The notes beneath the pieces are model-generated. The model worked only from the letters and a program-made list of their open reading frames with translations. It did not search any database and was not told where the DNA came from. From Hanleya hanleyi (lineage: Eukaryota; Mollusca; Polyplacophora; Lepidopleurida; Hanleyidae): 64,000 bases of DNA. Shown here piece after piece: positions 21,481-33,095 of this stretch. Positions within the stretch are counted from its first letter, which is position 1; every line of letters starts with the position of its first letter. A program made the translations under genes and the position numbers. The stretch covers positions 18,050 through 82,049 of the forward strand of contig JAVTVY010020328.1 in the NCBI GenBank assembly GCA_036873755.1. Direction: 5' to 3'.

Positions 21481-23037
21481 AAACTCAAAAGTGTACGTTT
21501 TGGGCAAGAAATACTCAATATTTTTGACGAAAACTCAATCCTCGAAATGGTGCAAATTATTTCAATGATGTGAAATCCATCGCCGATCATTCGACAATCT
21601 GGCTTCGAATGTTTGGGGATTTTCAGTTCTAGAAATAATTGCCAAAGTTTGCCAATAACACGCTTGATACAGAAAGCAGAAGTAAACTCAGGTGTGAGAC
21701 ATGCGCAGATCACGATGATGACGATATAACGACAGGGTCTCGACTACAGTCATAGGGCGCACACAGTCTGCGACACGTGCTTTACAACAGAAGATTGGCT
21801 AACACCAAATCAAGCGCTCCCATTGGTCGCTGATTGACAGGAAATCTGTACAACCTGTGAAGAGCAACTCTGCAGCCCAACATGAACTTGAGCAAGAGAC
21901 TACATAGCCACGACAAACTCCACGTGCTTTCTGTTTCAGTTGGCGGGACGACGGGAATACGAAAACAAATTTACCATGTGGTTTTCTTCGCTGATAGTAG
22001 TGCGATACACTTTGAAATAAAACTACCGGCTGTGTTGTAAAGTTAAATTTGAAAAGAAAACTCTTTTCATTGACGTACATGACAGAAGGAGCTTATGCGG
22101 AGTCCAGTTTTCGTTTTTATACTTTCGTAATTTGTGAATCTCCAAAGACTGACCTGTCAGTATTCACCATCACACAAACTATATTCAGATTATGGTCGAA
22201 ATATTGCTAAATGCCTGGACCAAAATGATTTAATAATAAAAATACACTGTTTTATTATAATTATAAAACTTTTTTAATCGTTGTAAGGACGAAAACAGGA
22301 ATCTTGAATAAAGTGGCGACAGAGTCCATTTAACCCAGGTTCTGGCGGTTGCTTACATTGATGACATCCAGCATTTTGTTAAATTCTGCGTAACCTTTTC
22401 ACGTAACCTTTGGGTAACGCAGTCAAGTTTGGCGTAACCTAACCAATAGGTTACGCACCTGCAGTACCCGTAACCTTTTTGGGGGTTACGCAATGATCTC
22501 TAATGTCATGGCCTGTACCATTGGACTAGATTCTTTTCCATCACACAATGTTTTTAATTTATGTCCAAATTTAATATCTTCATTATATTTCTCAAGTTAA
22601 ACATTAACCAACAGAAAACTTCTTAAAATTTTATTTCAGTATTTCATTATAAGTATCTATGATACGTAAGAACTAAATAAAACACATTACCAGCTTCACC
22701 TGAATGCGTTATGAATGTTTAATTATATTTGGATTTTACAGTGAAATGTATCAGAGGTGAAGTGTGCCAGACCTGTTGACAGTTTGTGGGTTTATGTGGT
22801 GTTTGACTTCAGTATTACAGAAATTATTTGTTAATATCTTAATTGGTAGGGTGGTAAAAATATCCAAAAACTCAATATCAGCTTGTGGATGGGCCGTAAA
22901 AACTTGGAAAAACTCAATTTGAGCATAAAAAAACCTCAGTATTTTGTATTGGGTAGTAAAAATTTGGACTTCTATGAATCCTTGCAATAATGTCTGGAAT
23001 AGATTATCTGGTACAGACAATAACATCAGTCCAATGT

Positions 23038-23885
23038 GGGATTAACGGCATATAAGTTAATCTCATGTAGAATGGATAGGTCAGTCCCATGTGAGATTAC
23101 TACTGGATAGGCCAGTCCTGTGTAGGATTACTGCTGGATGGACCAGTCCTGTGTGTTATTACTGATGGCTAGATCAGTCCCCTGTGGGATTTCTGCTGGA
23201 TACTCCAGTCCCAAGTGGGATTACTGCTGGATAGGCCAGTCATGTCTGGGATTACTGCTGGATAGATGAGTCTCGTATGGGATTAATGCTGGATAGGACA
23301 GTCCCGTGTGCGATTACTGCTGCATAGGCAGTCCAGTGTGGGATTACTGCTGCATACAGCAATCCTGTGTGGGATTACGGCTGGGGAGGCCAGTCCCGTG
23401 TGGGATTACTGCTGGATAGGCTAAACCTGTGTGGGATTACAGCGGAATCGGTCAGTCCCATGTAGGATTATGGCTGCATATTGCAGTCAAGTGTCATTAC
23501 TTCTGGATAGGTCAGTCCTGTGTGAGATTACTGCTGCATAGGCCAGTCCCGTGTGGGATTACTGCAGGATAGGGCAGTCCCATGTGAGATTACTGCTGGA
23601 CAGGCCAGTCCGGTCTGGGATTACTGCTGGATAGGTCAGTCCCGTGTGGCATTACTGCTGAATAGGCCAGTGCCATTTGGGATTACTGCTGGATAGGTCA
23701 GTCCTGTGTGGGATTACTGCTGGATAGGCCAGTCCCAAATGGGATTACTGCTGGATAGACCAGTCCGGTCTTGGATTACTGCTGGATAGTTGAGTTCCAT
23801 ATGGCATTACTGCTGGATAGGTCAGTGCCATTTGGGATTACTGCTGGATAGGTCAGTCCCATGTGGGATTACTGCAGGACAGCAC
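23038..23885. repeat. Minisatellite, 31-32 bp unit, about 27 copies
   Basis: The unit is approximately GTGTGGGATTACTGCTGGAT followed by AGGCCAGTCCC. Copies differ by scattered substitutions without higher-order order that I could see. It directly abuts the 23.89 kb satellite array. It lies in CAMTA intron 2 (between exons 2 and 3). Confidence 0.9.
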
Positions 23886-23889
23886 TGAC

Positions 23890-24437
23890 CTAGGAAAACA
23901 TGAAACATGTCCACCAAGTTTTATAATCATCCCACGAAAGGTTCAACAATCTTTCCATGTACAGATCTACATGTAAATTTTTGCCCAACAAAAACCTTAT
24001 CAATGGATACGTACAAAGTCTAAACTGCAATTAGGACAAAAATTCATATTTAATGTCCTATTTCTTAAATAGCACATGCACATCCTCAAATCACATTGAA
24101 CTTGGGTAGCAAGTGTCAAACTCATCCAATGAAAGCTGACAGCTTCAGAAAACTTTCCATGTACATTATCATTGGCAAATTACTTAGACAAAACCCTCAA
24201 AATTTGAACAAAAATTAATATTTCATCTCAAAAATAGAACGGGTACATCCTCTAATCATAAGAAACATGTGTACCAAGTTTCATAATCATCCAATGACAG
24301 TTGACAACTGCAGCAAACTTACCATGTACAGATGTACATGTAGAGGCCTACATGTACAATTCACCTAAACAGAAAACTCTATCATTTGCCATAATTTGGA
24401 CAAAAATCAATATTTCATCTCCTAAATTGCACAGGTA
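23890..24437. repeat. Satellite array, 165-195 bp unit, left part
   Basis: Three units share CCAAGTTT(C/T)ATAATCATCC, GACAACTGCAGCAAACTT and GACAAAAAT(C/T)AATATTTCAT. A further unit continues at 26.90-27.05 kb after a 2.47-kb insertion. It resembles the cores of pearl-like elements, but no ACGG tract follows. Confidence 0.75.
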
Positions 24438-26902
24438 CAGTACGACCAACAATTAAGTGGCGCAAATTCGCGAACCCTTCGCGAACCCTTCGCGGTAGCT
24501 CACGCGGGCCTGTCACACTGCTTTCGCATATGCGTGCGCGAAAGCATGTACGCGAAAGATAAGTTGAGAAATGAAGTCTTCATCTTTCGTGATTGTATCT
24601 ATCTTTCGCGAAAGAAGCCAGTACCGTAGTCAATAAAATGTCGTATAAAAGCTTGACATGTGAATACAGAGCCAATTGCGTTAATGTTTACACTCGTTTC
24701 GGTTCGGTTATTAAAGTTTGACCGCAGAAGTTTTAAACCGGAACGAATTATGACCGGAATATATAAACGGAGTTTGACCGGAACGAAATAAACCAAAACA
24801 AAATGAACGGACGGAGTGAGCGAAGAGTGGACTGCCCGCTGCTGCAGTTAAACTTTAATCGGCCGTACATGTTTGCCTGTAAATAAAGTTGGATGACTGA
24901 CAGAATGGCTCACAAACCCGTGTAGTTAAATGTGTACAAAATGTACTGATTGTAATTTGTTTAGATGGATAAAGAAATATGAAGCAGGTCAATGAGGTCG
25001 TCTCTATTCCTGCGGCTAAAAGCCCCACGTGGTCCAAATGTGCGAACTTTGACCCTGCGGAGCTATGCCCCTGAAAACAGCCGCACCACGTACCGTAGCC
25101 GTGCGGTGCTTTTAAAGTGTGATCTCCTACTGTTCACTTCCATACTGTGATTACAGATGAATTGGTTTTCAAAATACTATAACAACTACACAGCTTGTTG
25201 TCCCAAGATTCTGTTATAGTCGGCGTCTTTTGTCTGTTTGTGAGACGAATGTATAAATTTTTGTTGTACTCAGAATTAAGAGCCCCCCCCCCCGCAATAC
25301 ATATAAACAACGGAATAAAAGAACAACATTTCACATGGGGTACATGCTGATCTAATCCCCATTACGAAGTTAGAGTATATTACCAATATAATAATAGTAA
25401 CACTTTAAATTAAGCCTAGAGCTCAAATTAACAAAAAATTAATCCCGTTTTGCGAGACATGAGAAAATATAAAATATCACATATCTTGAAATGAAATCTT
25501 TAGTACTTCCATTTATATCTCCCTCTGCTCTCTCATCGTTATTTAATTATTTATTTTAATATCTAGCGCTGCAAAAGATCTTAAATGAACGAAGAAATGT
25601 ACCGTGAAATTAAATAGAACATTGAGTTGATGGGCCGCGAAATCCGAATGGGAAGGGGACTACAATTTCAATCAATCAAAAATCGAAATGTAATCGGGTG
25701 GGTCTAACAAAAGGAAAAATAGTTGATAAAGTACTTAATTAATATTATCCTGGATGGTATAAAAAAATATTCGTTCTCATCGAGGCGTACAAGGTACATT
25801 CCAAAGATGTTTTCCGTCCTCAATACAATTGTGTTGCGGAAACCTGTCGCTTATGTACGGAAGATATCACGGAGAAACAACTTATTAGACCATTCTAATC
25901 ACTAATGTGATAACAAACGAGAAGAATGCAAGATAATTTTACCGATAGCACAGAAGAATATATAAAATAAATATTCTGATAAAAAATATTATTAAACAAT
26001 TTTGAATAACTTTTTCTTTTCTCATATTGCCCAATCTTATAAACAGTTCATAACAGATCCTATCGTGAAACGCAAATAGAACAAAGATCTAGCATGAATG
26101 GACGAAATTCTTGCATAAAGCATTCACTATTTGCATGAGAAAACCGGAATGTGAAATTGAAGACCTGCTGTGACCTTCTCGCGCGGACCTTGGCGAGAGC
26201 ACTCTTTTCGTGCAGACGTCGCGAAAGATTTCATTCCCTACCCCAATGTAGAGCATATAAAATTATGTTTTTAGATCTAATATAAAGTTGATTGTAATAG
26301 AAAGAAGAAACATATATCTCGGTAAAATTGAATAACAAAGGGCACTTGATTGAATAATAACAAAAGAATACAAAATATGACACGGCAGCCGTAACGCTAA
26401 GATTCAATTAGACCGCCACTTCATTCATTGAACAGATATGACACTTACCGGTATCGATTGCACAAGAGGCGGATTGACTTCAAAGACGGAATAATCCGAT
26501 ATCCATGATTAACCAGTGCTGTCCGTATTCTGCTAGTCGACCAAGAGAATAGGGGTCCCAAAATGTAAGCAATGCTAACCCGCATTCGCCAAGGTATACG
26601 GGACAGATGCAGCACACTCGCAGACGGCGCCATCTTTAAAATCTAGTCGGTCAAACGTAAACCACTCTTGTGCACTCAAAAAACCGTACGCGAAAGATAA
26701 AATCGTTTGCGAAAGAAACATACTTTCGCAAAATACGTTCGCGAAAGAAACTTCCATTTGCGAAAAAAAAATTGCTTTCGCTAGATAGCATTGTCGATGT
26801 TTCGCGCACGCTTTCGCGTTACTTTCGCACATCTTTCGCTCTTTCGCGAACGGTTCGCGAATGGTTCGCGAAAGAAGGGGAACTTAATTGCTGGCTGTAG
26901 TG
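24438..26902. mobile_element. TA-flanked DNA transposon with TTCGCGAAAG subterminal arrays
   Basis: Ends are CAGTACGACCAACAATTAAG and CACTACAGCCAGCAATTAAG (as complement), with TA at 24436-24437 and 26903-26904. Excision restores GGTACATCCTCTAATC as in the sister satellite unit at 24.24 kb. Each end holds a dense cluster of TTCGCGAA and CGAAAG words (24.46-24.62 and 26.68-26.88 kb). The middle is AT-rich without transposase. TA duplication suggests Tc1/mariner. The CACTA-like right end leaves a CACTA-type element as an alternative. Confidence 0.85.
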
Positions 26903-26904
26903 TA

Positions 26905-27050
26905 CATCCTCTAATCATAAGAAACATGTGTACCAAGTTTCAAAACCATCCAATGACAGCTGACAACTGCAGCAAACTATCTAAGTACAGATGTACATGT
27001 GCACTTCAGCTAAACGCAAAAGTCTATCATACGGATTTTAACATTGGAGC
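26905..27050. repeat. Satellite array, right part
   Basis: This is the continuation of the 23.89-24.44 kb array: TACATCCTCTAATCATAAGA and CATCCAATGACAGCTGACAA repeat the earlier units. It ends at an unrelated C-rich stretch near 27.06 kb. Confidence 0.75.
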
Positions 27051-27588
27051 ACCCCAAGAGTAGTACCCCCAAGTGGAATACCCACCCCCATATTTTTTTT
27101 ATTTTTTTTCTAGATTTTTTTTTTAATTTGCTAAACCAAAAACCTTATCATTTCCAGGCAGGGGACACCACCACCACCATCACCGACGACATCCTCTTTC
27201 CCCCTCACAATATCTCGAGGCGAGATAAAAACGTATGGGGTTTGGGAACCATTGGACGGAACATTTAAAGGTAACAATTTTTTTTTTTCATGTAGGCAGG
27301 AATGGCAAAATAGGAGGACTATTTCAATCTGGAGAGCAAATAGACAACTTGGTATCTCCTTTAACATGTTTAAAAGGTTTCAGTGGACAGTCACAGACCA
27401 CGTTTGTAGACCATGTTACCATGGTAACTACAACACAGCATACATTGTACACTTCATTATATCTGTATGATCAAAGCTGATTATCATGGACAAGACACAT
27501 GTACAATGTACAAACTGAAAGAATGACGACGTCTTAAAATCCACTTCTGAGAAGATGAAAGCTTGTTGCCATGGTGAGAGTACCATAC

Positions 27589-27680
27589 CTCATTGGTGTT
27601 CCACAATTGTTTGTTGGTGGTCAGCTCAGTAGCGGGTGTTATACCTTGGAGAGCATTAGGCAGTTCTATGGTGAAACACT
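27589..27680 (-). CDS. CAMTA: CAMTA exon 2
   Basis: The exon is 92 nt, acceptor CTTGTTCTTCATTGACAG and donor AATGAG/GTATGG, phase 1 in and 0 out. It encodes CFTIELPNALQGITPATELT then TNKQLWNTNE. The LP...L and W-N-T-N-E residues correspond to the segment just before and at the start of CG-1 in other animals. It completes a Glu codon split with exon 1. It is separated from exon 3 by a 12.1-kb intron packed with repeats. Confidence 0.93.
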
Positions 27681-27784
27681 CTGTCAATGAAGAACAAGGA
27701 ATCGGTCAACTTTCACAATTTATCATTTCTAGATTGGCTATGGTATATCATACAATAATTCAATAACAGCCCCACCCCCACCCC

Positions 27785-27960
27785 ATGCCATCGGGAGCGA
27801 TGAAATTTATTAAAACATGAAGTTGACAAAAAAGTCTAAATTCATGCAGACAATCCATTATTTCTTTGTTAAATCCTACGGACTTTAGAGGGCGAGAGCA
27901 GATTTATGGGAAATACTGACTGGATTTTATCCACAAAATTGGGGGTTGGCCTACATGTAG
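27785..27960 (+). repeat. M2 repeat copy
   Basis: AAATTTATTA, GAAGTTGACAAAA and CACAAAATTGGGGGT occur in the same order as in the 13.88-14.60 kb copy. It is degraded and its ends are unclear. Confidence 0.5.
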
Positions 27961-28112
27961 TCAAATTTTAAGATCTTACTGATTGAGTGAGTGAGTTAGG
28001 GTTTAACCTCGCACTCAGCAATATTTCGGCCATATAGCAACAACATAACTGACTACAGTACAATATGATTAGCTGGACATGTATGACTATCCATGTATAG
28101 CCATCATGTAGA

Positions 28113-28438
28113 CAGGGCCTGATCCAGGCCGTTTTTGAACCCGTTATAACGGGTTTGGGCGCCATGAATTTGGGCGCCCAAATGTGAGAAAAAAAAAAAA
28201 AAAAAAAAAAAAAATATATTTTTGTTAGCAAATTCCCTCTGAACAGGCTGAAACCTACATGTATATTAATGCAATTACTATTGCCAAATATTAAGTTATC
28301 AGGCTGTATTTAGACCATTCAATACTCCCACAGCTTCCATGGGCTTCGACAGTCCCACATCGCGGCCTATTTCACTATAACTTATCACACTCTGCGCCAG
28401 GTAAGGGTGCCCAAACTAAAAGTCTAGATCAGGCCCTG
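28113..28438. mobile_element. hAT-like MITE, TSD GTAGA, motif TTTGGGCGCC
   Basis: Ends are CAGGGCCTGATC and complement, with GTAGA at 28108-28112 and 28439-28443. TTTGGGCGCC occurs twice near the left and as GGGTGCCCAAA near the right. A palindrome AACCCGTTATAACGGGTT and a long A run follow the left end. There is no coding content. It lies in CAMTA intron 1, downstream of a SINE-tail-like GAGTGAGTGAGTTAGGG at 27.98 kb. Confidence 0.85.
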
Positions 28439-30347
28439 GTAGAGGAAATTAATCTTCCCCTCATGGTAACAGACATGGTACAAAACTCATGCTGCTCACC
28501 CACTTGGGCTCTGTTATTGATACATTGCAGGACTGAACATAATCTGGGAATTAGATAATCACAATGCTGGGTTCTATACATGTACAAAGTACGTACTTGT
28601 AAAAACAATCTTACAGAAAACTAAATTGCCCCAAATTATCAATAATGTACCTTGTGCATTAATAGTAATACTCTAAATATACAGACTGAAACACAAGATA
28701 GTGTTTTCGGAGTAAAGGAGCAAGCAACAGAAAACTTATTGACCTGCACATCATAATTGCCTCAAGCTTGGATCATGTACATACTGTATATAATATTTCC
28801 GCTCCTGGTCATTAATTGCACTGATTAATGATACAAGGTAAATGGGTATTAAGTCCCATAGATTTTGCCAAAACAGTCCCGAGACGGGGAAGAAATATGG
28901 AGTAATACATATGGTTACAATCAGACCCCGATTCATGTACAATATTTGCCAAAAACATCCAGCAGAAAAACATCTGAATCAGTATCTCGGTGCCATAGGG
29001 ATAGAGAAACGGCAGATAAACATGTTTATAATGACCTGCCCTGTCAGTTGTTGTTACAGCTATATTACTGTGATTAGCCTGACATCCCCGGCTCAAATAT
29101 CACGGTAGTCGGGTAGCTCTCATTGGCCTTCTTATGTAAGTCGGCCTTGTAATCTAAACTACATCCACATGCGAAGTGAAATCATCAACCAGTTACCGTA
29201 AATTACGCAATAATAAGCCTGGAATGATTCATACAGTTGTAATAATATCTGGAATGGTTCATTCAGTTCAACAAACGCAGCTGGTCTCATAACATCATGT
29301 TTCCCTTGTCCATCCACAATCGTACACAATTTAGGTAAACCAAGATGGTATATAGAGCTGACACTATGCAACTGTTTGCCGATATTTTACGAGATTCCAT
29401 TATAAGCCAATCACGACAAATTCTGCCTTTTCAATTTGACATTGACTGTTTAGTTCACGGATATAAAAAACTTTGCACGGGTCAGTCTGTTGATATTTAG
29501 AACCGCCCGACAAAACCAGACTTTTTCGGCTACAGTAAACCCTTGTTTGAAGTCTACATTTATCATGCCCTATGTCTGGATATCATACCTTATTTCGATA
29601 CTGCTTGGATATGTGTTTAGCAGTGCCATGTCTCAGACAGTTCACCAAACCATTTCCAAGAAAGACTATATTTACCTCAGTATAGGAGGTCACAATAACC
29701 TCTCAGTAATGAGGAGCTGTACTCTTCCATATACATGTGCAATGATCTATTCCACCATACAGAGAGATCATATGGTCAAATCCTATTGCTGGCCATGATT
29801 AACTTTCTAAACTGAAGCAATGTGAGCATGCAACATCTCAGCACCAACAACCAGCCACCTTTGTAACTGAACCCCGGCATGATGACCTCATCCTTGGATC
29901 ATTCATTTCGTCCCTTCTTTTGAAGCGGGAGAGAGAATTAAGATTTAACGTTGCATTCAGCAATATTTCAGCTATATAGTGAGCCCTTCTTTTGGATCCA
30001 CAGAGATAGCATACTTCTGAACATTTGTTATTGGATCAAGCCAATATCTTAAGATATCCATTTTTTTTTGCCTTGAACTTTGAACTTTTGACCCCTAAAA
30101 TCAATAGGCTTCTTTACCTCTGCATTGGAAATTTGCACATTTTTTTGCAAAGTTTGGTGAACTCGAGATATCAATATTTTGGTGCCAATGACCGTAACAC
30201 AAAAGCAAAATTTTAGGTTGGATTCACATGAGCAACACACCAAGTTTGGTGAAGATTCATTGGTAAAGAGTACCATTTGTCTGAAATGACTCCAGGTGGA
30301 AGGATAGAAAAATAGTTGATATGTAAATACAGAGAATACTGTCTTAC

Positions 30348-30458
30348 CTTGCGTATTGGTCGCCACGGTGACTGACTTTGACCCGTCCATGCTGCCGTGT
30401 TAAGGGCAGGTCAGTGAAGGTCAACACGGTTATAAGGTCTCACATGGTTACTCTCAGT
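30348..30458 (-). CDS. CAMTA: CAMTA exon 1 (first coding): 5' UTR and start codon
   Basis: The proposed ATG is at 30390-30388. It gives MDGSKSVTVATNTQ plus one base, then the donor AAG/GTAAGAC at 30348. An in-frame TAA lies at 30402-30400, and the codons between are not Met, so this is the first usable ATG if the exon is continuous. A good acceptor (TTTTGTCCTGTTCTGCAG) sets the likely upstream edge at 30458, implying at least one further non-coding exon to the right. The residues are not conserved with vertebrates. The assignment rests on the phase match to exon 2 and the splice sites. No promoter was recognised nearby. Confidence 0.78.
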
Positions 30459-30544
30459 CTGCAGAACAGGACAAAACATCTGATTATTAAAAACACAATG
30501 TTGACATACATTACCTGTATACATGTATATAAGATATACCCTAT

Positions 30545-30757
30545 TTCTTCTAATTATTCAGACGGCAAAACTTAACTTCAAACATCTGTGAAGAAAAAAG
30601 TCTGCTAACATTCTACAAAAATAGCTACATGTATATCTTCAGTTCTTTGGATAAATAACATATCCAGGTCACAGGATTTAGCCTCGGTTGATATAAAGAT
30701 TTTTTTTCTGCTTCAAAGTCAATAAATGCTGTTCAAAAAATTAAAAGAAATAGGGTA
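30545..30757. repeat. Dispersed repeat, copy 2
   Basis: It is the sister of 12.52-12.74 kb with the same block order (TTCTAATTATTC, CTTCAGTTCTTTGG, ATAACATATCC, GAAATAGGGTAT). It lies just upstream of CAMTA exon 1. Confidence 0.6.
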
Positions 30758-30889
30758 TATTAGGGCTGTGCCAGTATAGCCTATATTTGCCCAGGCTCAG
30801 AAAGTCCATTTCAATTTCAGACGATTTAGACGCTTAGCCTGAATAAAAAATGTGATCGACAGCCAGGGCCAGGGGAAAAAATATGGACG

Positions 30890-31140
30890 AACAAGTCCTT
30901 TTAGACCGCACTGCGCCGGCCTCATAAGCGGTAGGTACTGGGTTCGATCCCAGGCTAGGTCATACCTAAGACTTGAAAAATGGAACTTGTTGCTTCCTCG
31001 ATCACGCTCAGCATTAAGAGGATAGAGCAAGGACGGGTTCACTCGGTGTCAGTATAATGTGACTGAGTGGGGTGTCATGTCTGCCTATGGCAAGAAATTT
31101 CAGTGGGACAGCACTATAAAATGGCAGCATTAGATCTGCT
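30890..31140 (+). mobile_element. tRNA-derived SINE (SINE-C)
   Basis: A tRNA-like region with B-box GGTTCGATCCC near 30.94 kb is followed by CATACCTAAGACTTGAAAAA, CAGCATTAAGAGGATAGAGC and CAGTATAATGTGACTGAGTG. It ends with GTGGGACAGCACTATAAAA-like sequence. The long conserved body is of the kind seen in many mollusc SINEs. An inverted fragment (AGTACTGTCCCACTGAAATA) follows at 31.40-31.43 kb. No intact tRNA cloverleaf could be drawn. Confidence 0.7.
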
Positions 31141-31802
31141 CAGTTACAAGTAGGAAAATCTGAGTTGTTTGCATGAAAATTATGAATTTTCGTTAATTCT
31201 CGGGATAATGGAACCTGAATCCGTTCAAATTCCTGCAAAATTTAATGGAAAATGAGCCCTGGACAGGTAGATAGGTGTTGAATGAGTGAATAGGGTTTAA
31301 TGTCACTTTCAACATTTTTCAGCTATATCACGGCGAGGAGGGGAGGGGAGGGGAGGGGTACCTTCTTGTAACGTTACAGATCAGATCTAATGCTGCCATT
31401 GTAGAGTACTGTCCCACTGAAATATCATGTCATTATACGTGTTGATTAGACCCCTGCACCAATATTGTGACGCAATGAATTACAGATCAGATCACTGGCA
31501 TCATCTGAACAGAGCTTGACCCCAGGCCAAGCATTTCACATAGTAAGGTGTCCAGTCAGCCGCAGGGCAGATGATTCTATAATGTATCGCATCTGCATCT
31601 ACATTAATGTTCACACAATCAATTCTGCAGTGTGTACACGTTCATATCACTGTTGCTGTTGAAAGAAGCTAATGTGGTCCATTGGTTATTCTGCGATATA
31701 CATACATTGGCAGGAATCTATGTTACAGTCGTCTCTGTCTACATAGATGCACATGAACTCGCTATCAGTTTGAAAGCATGATACATAATCACTATGATAC
31801 AT

Positions 31803-32570
31803 CAGGGATTCCGCTAGGGTCTATTTGGGTCCGTCAACGGACCCACCCATTCCCCCCACTGAATGAAATAAAAATTCCCCTTTTGGTCTGCTTGTTATGA
31901 AGTAAAGTGGTAGCTAAAGGTTTAAAATGTTACTTTATATCCCTCCAAGTCTTCCCTTCGTGAATATCAATGAAAACACATGTGGAAATTCACATTTGAA
32001 AAGACGGCAATTGCCGGAATTAGGACAATGACCTGACGGTTCTCTGAAGCACGTGGAAAATTTCCCGCTTCCCGAGGTATGATAGCACTCCATTTTCAGC
32101 TAACATTCTGCGACTACAGTCTGTCCATCCAGCCAGATTTCTGCTCTTCCAGCGCAGGCCACGGAAATGAAAGTAGAAGCTCTGGAAGGTCAAGTTAACA
32201 ACTGTCACCATTCGGTTATATTATTAGATCATCTGAGGGCATAATTTTGTTTGCCATGATGTTTTTCAGCTCTCACTATCAAAATCTGTTCATGTGGTGC
32301 TCTCCACCACGTCCGCGTATCGACTCGGTTAGCGATCGTCCCGGAAGATTTCTGCTTCCAAGTTCAAATTATCGCGGTAATACATACATAGCAAAGAGTG
32401 TAAATAGACTTTAAACAGACGTTCCTGCTGTTAATCTTTATTATAAAATCCATCTCTAGACGCTCTCTCAGGCCATCAATTTAAACGGCAATTATCAAAA
32501 ATCTCCCCCTTCCATCGCTACGCTCCCTCGTATTTGCGGACCCAGATTTTCTTTTCTGGCGGAATCCCTG
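31803..32570. mobile_element. hAT-like element, TSD TACAT, motif GGGTCCG
   Basis: Ends are CAGGGATTCCGC and complement, with TACAT at 31798-31802 and 32571-32575. GGGTCCG/CGGACCC words lie inside both ends, with the palindrome GGGTCCGTCAACGGACCC on the left. The 768 bp contain no recognisable transposase. Confidence 0.86.
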
Positions 32571-32957
32571 TACATACATGATGTATGCCCACAAAAATGT
32601 TGTTATAGGGCGATCACATTTTTTCAAACGTTCTTTAGGCCACACCAGTGTTATTTTTTTCCTACGAAGTAGGCTACCATTTGCAAATTGTCTGGTAATG
32701 AGTGAGTGAGTGAGTCATCAGTCAGTCCATCCGAATCCTTTAGTCGGCAAAATAAGAAGAACCGTTGACATTAGAACCTTGATTTTTGGCATGAATGTGC
32801 ATTAGGGCATTGTTACCATCAAGTTCTGAGCTGACTGAATTCTGATGAAAATTTGATTTATATTTATTTTTTTAGTATTTATTGATGGCTCAGCGAGTGC
32901 ACTGTCATGCCCATCGGGAGCCCTTGGCTGTTTGTTTGACTATGACTTTTGAAGGCT

Positions 32958-33095
32958 CCCTGATACGGCATATCACGTTGGACACACCGGTTCTCGTAAA
33001 ATCACCGAAGTTAAGCCTGGTCAAGACTTGGATGGGTGACCTCGTGCTGTACTGCTGGGCTGATAGGTGTCCAGGGTAATAGGAACTGAGGGCGA
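32958..33095 (+). pseudogene. 5S rRNA-like sequence heading a SINE
   Basis: The segments TACGGCATATCACGTTG, CCGGTTCTCGT, ATCACCGAAGTTAAGC and ACTTGGATGGGTGACC occur in the order and near the spacing of eukaryotic 5S rRNA. A deletion of roughly ten bases sits before ACTTGG, and the 3' stem is decayed. Sequence after it (CCAGGGTAATAGGAACTG) matches the body of the SINE at 2.0-2.19 kb. It is therefore a 5S-derived SINE or its relic, not a working 5S gene. The internal promoter boxes are still readable. Confidence 0.8.

Larger units (their letters stand above)
19166..22984. mobile_element. hAT-like element, TSD CAATA (family Q, copy 2), host of a nest
   Basis: The left end is CAGGGATTCATAGACGTCC and the right end TTTGGACTTCTATGAATCC then TTG. 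CAATA occurs at 19161-19165 and 22985-22989. The element is split after about 80 bp by the pearl-like element at 19.25-21.48 kb and resumes with AAAACTCAAAAGTG and further AAAACTCAAT words. The terminal CCTTG instead of CCCTG is a single substitution. It starts only 22 bp after copy 1 of the same family ends. Confidence 0.82.

Noticed and set aside
23038..23885. CRISPR-like array
   Set aside because: Units are contiguous 31-32 bp tandem copies with no spacers, in an intron of an animal gene.
32958..33095. Functional 5S rRNA gene
   Set aside because: There is a deletion in the middle and a broken terminal stem, and the SINE body follows instead of a T-run terminator.
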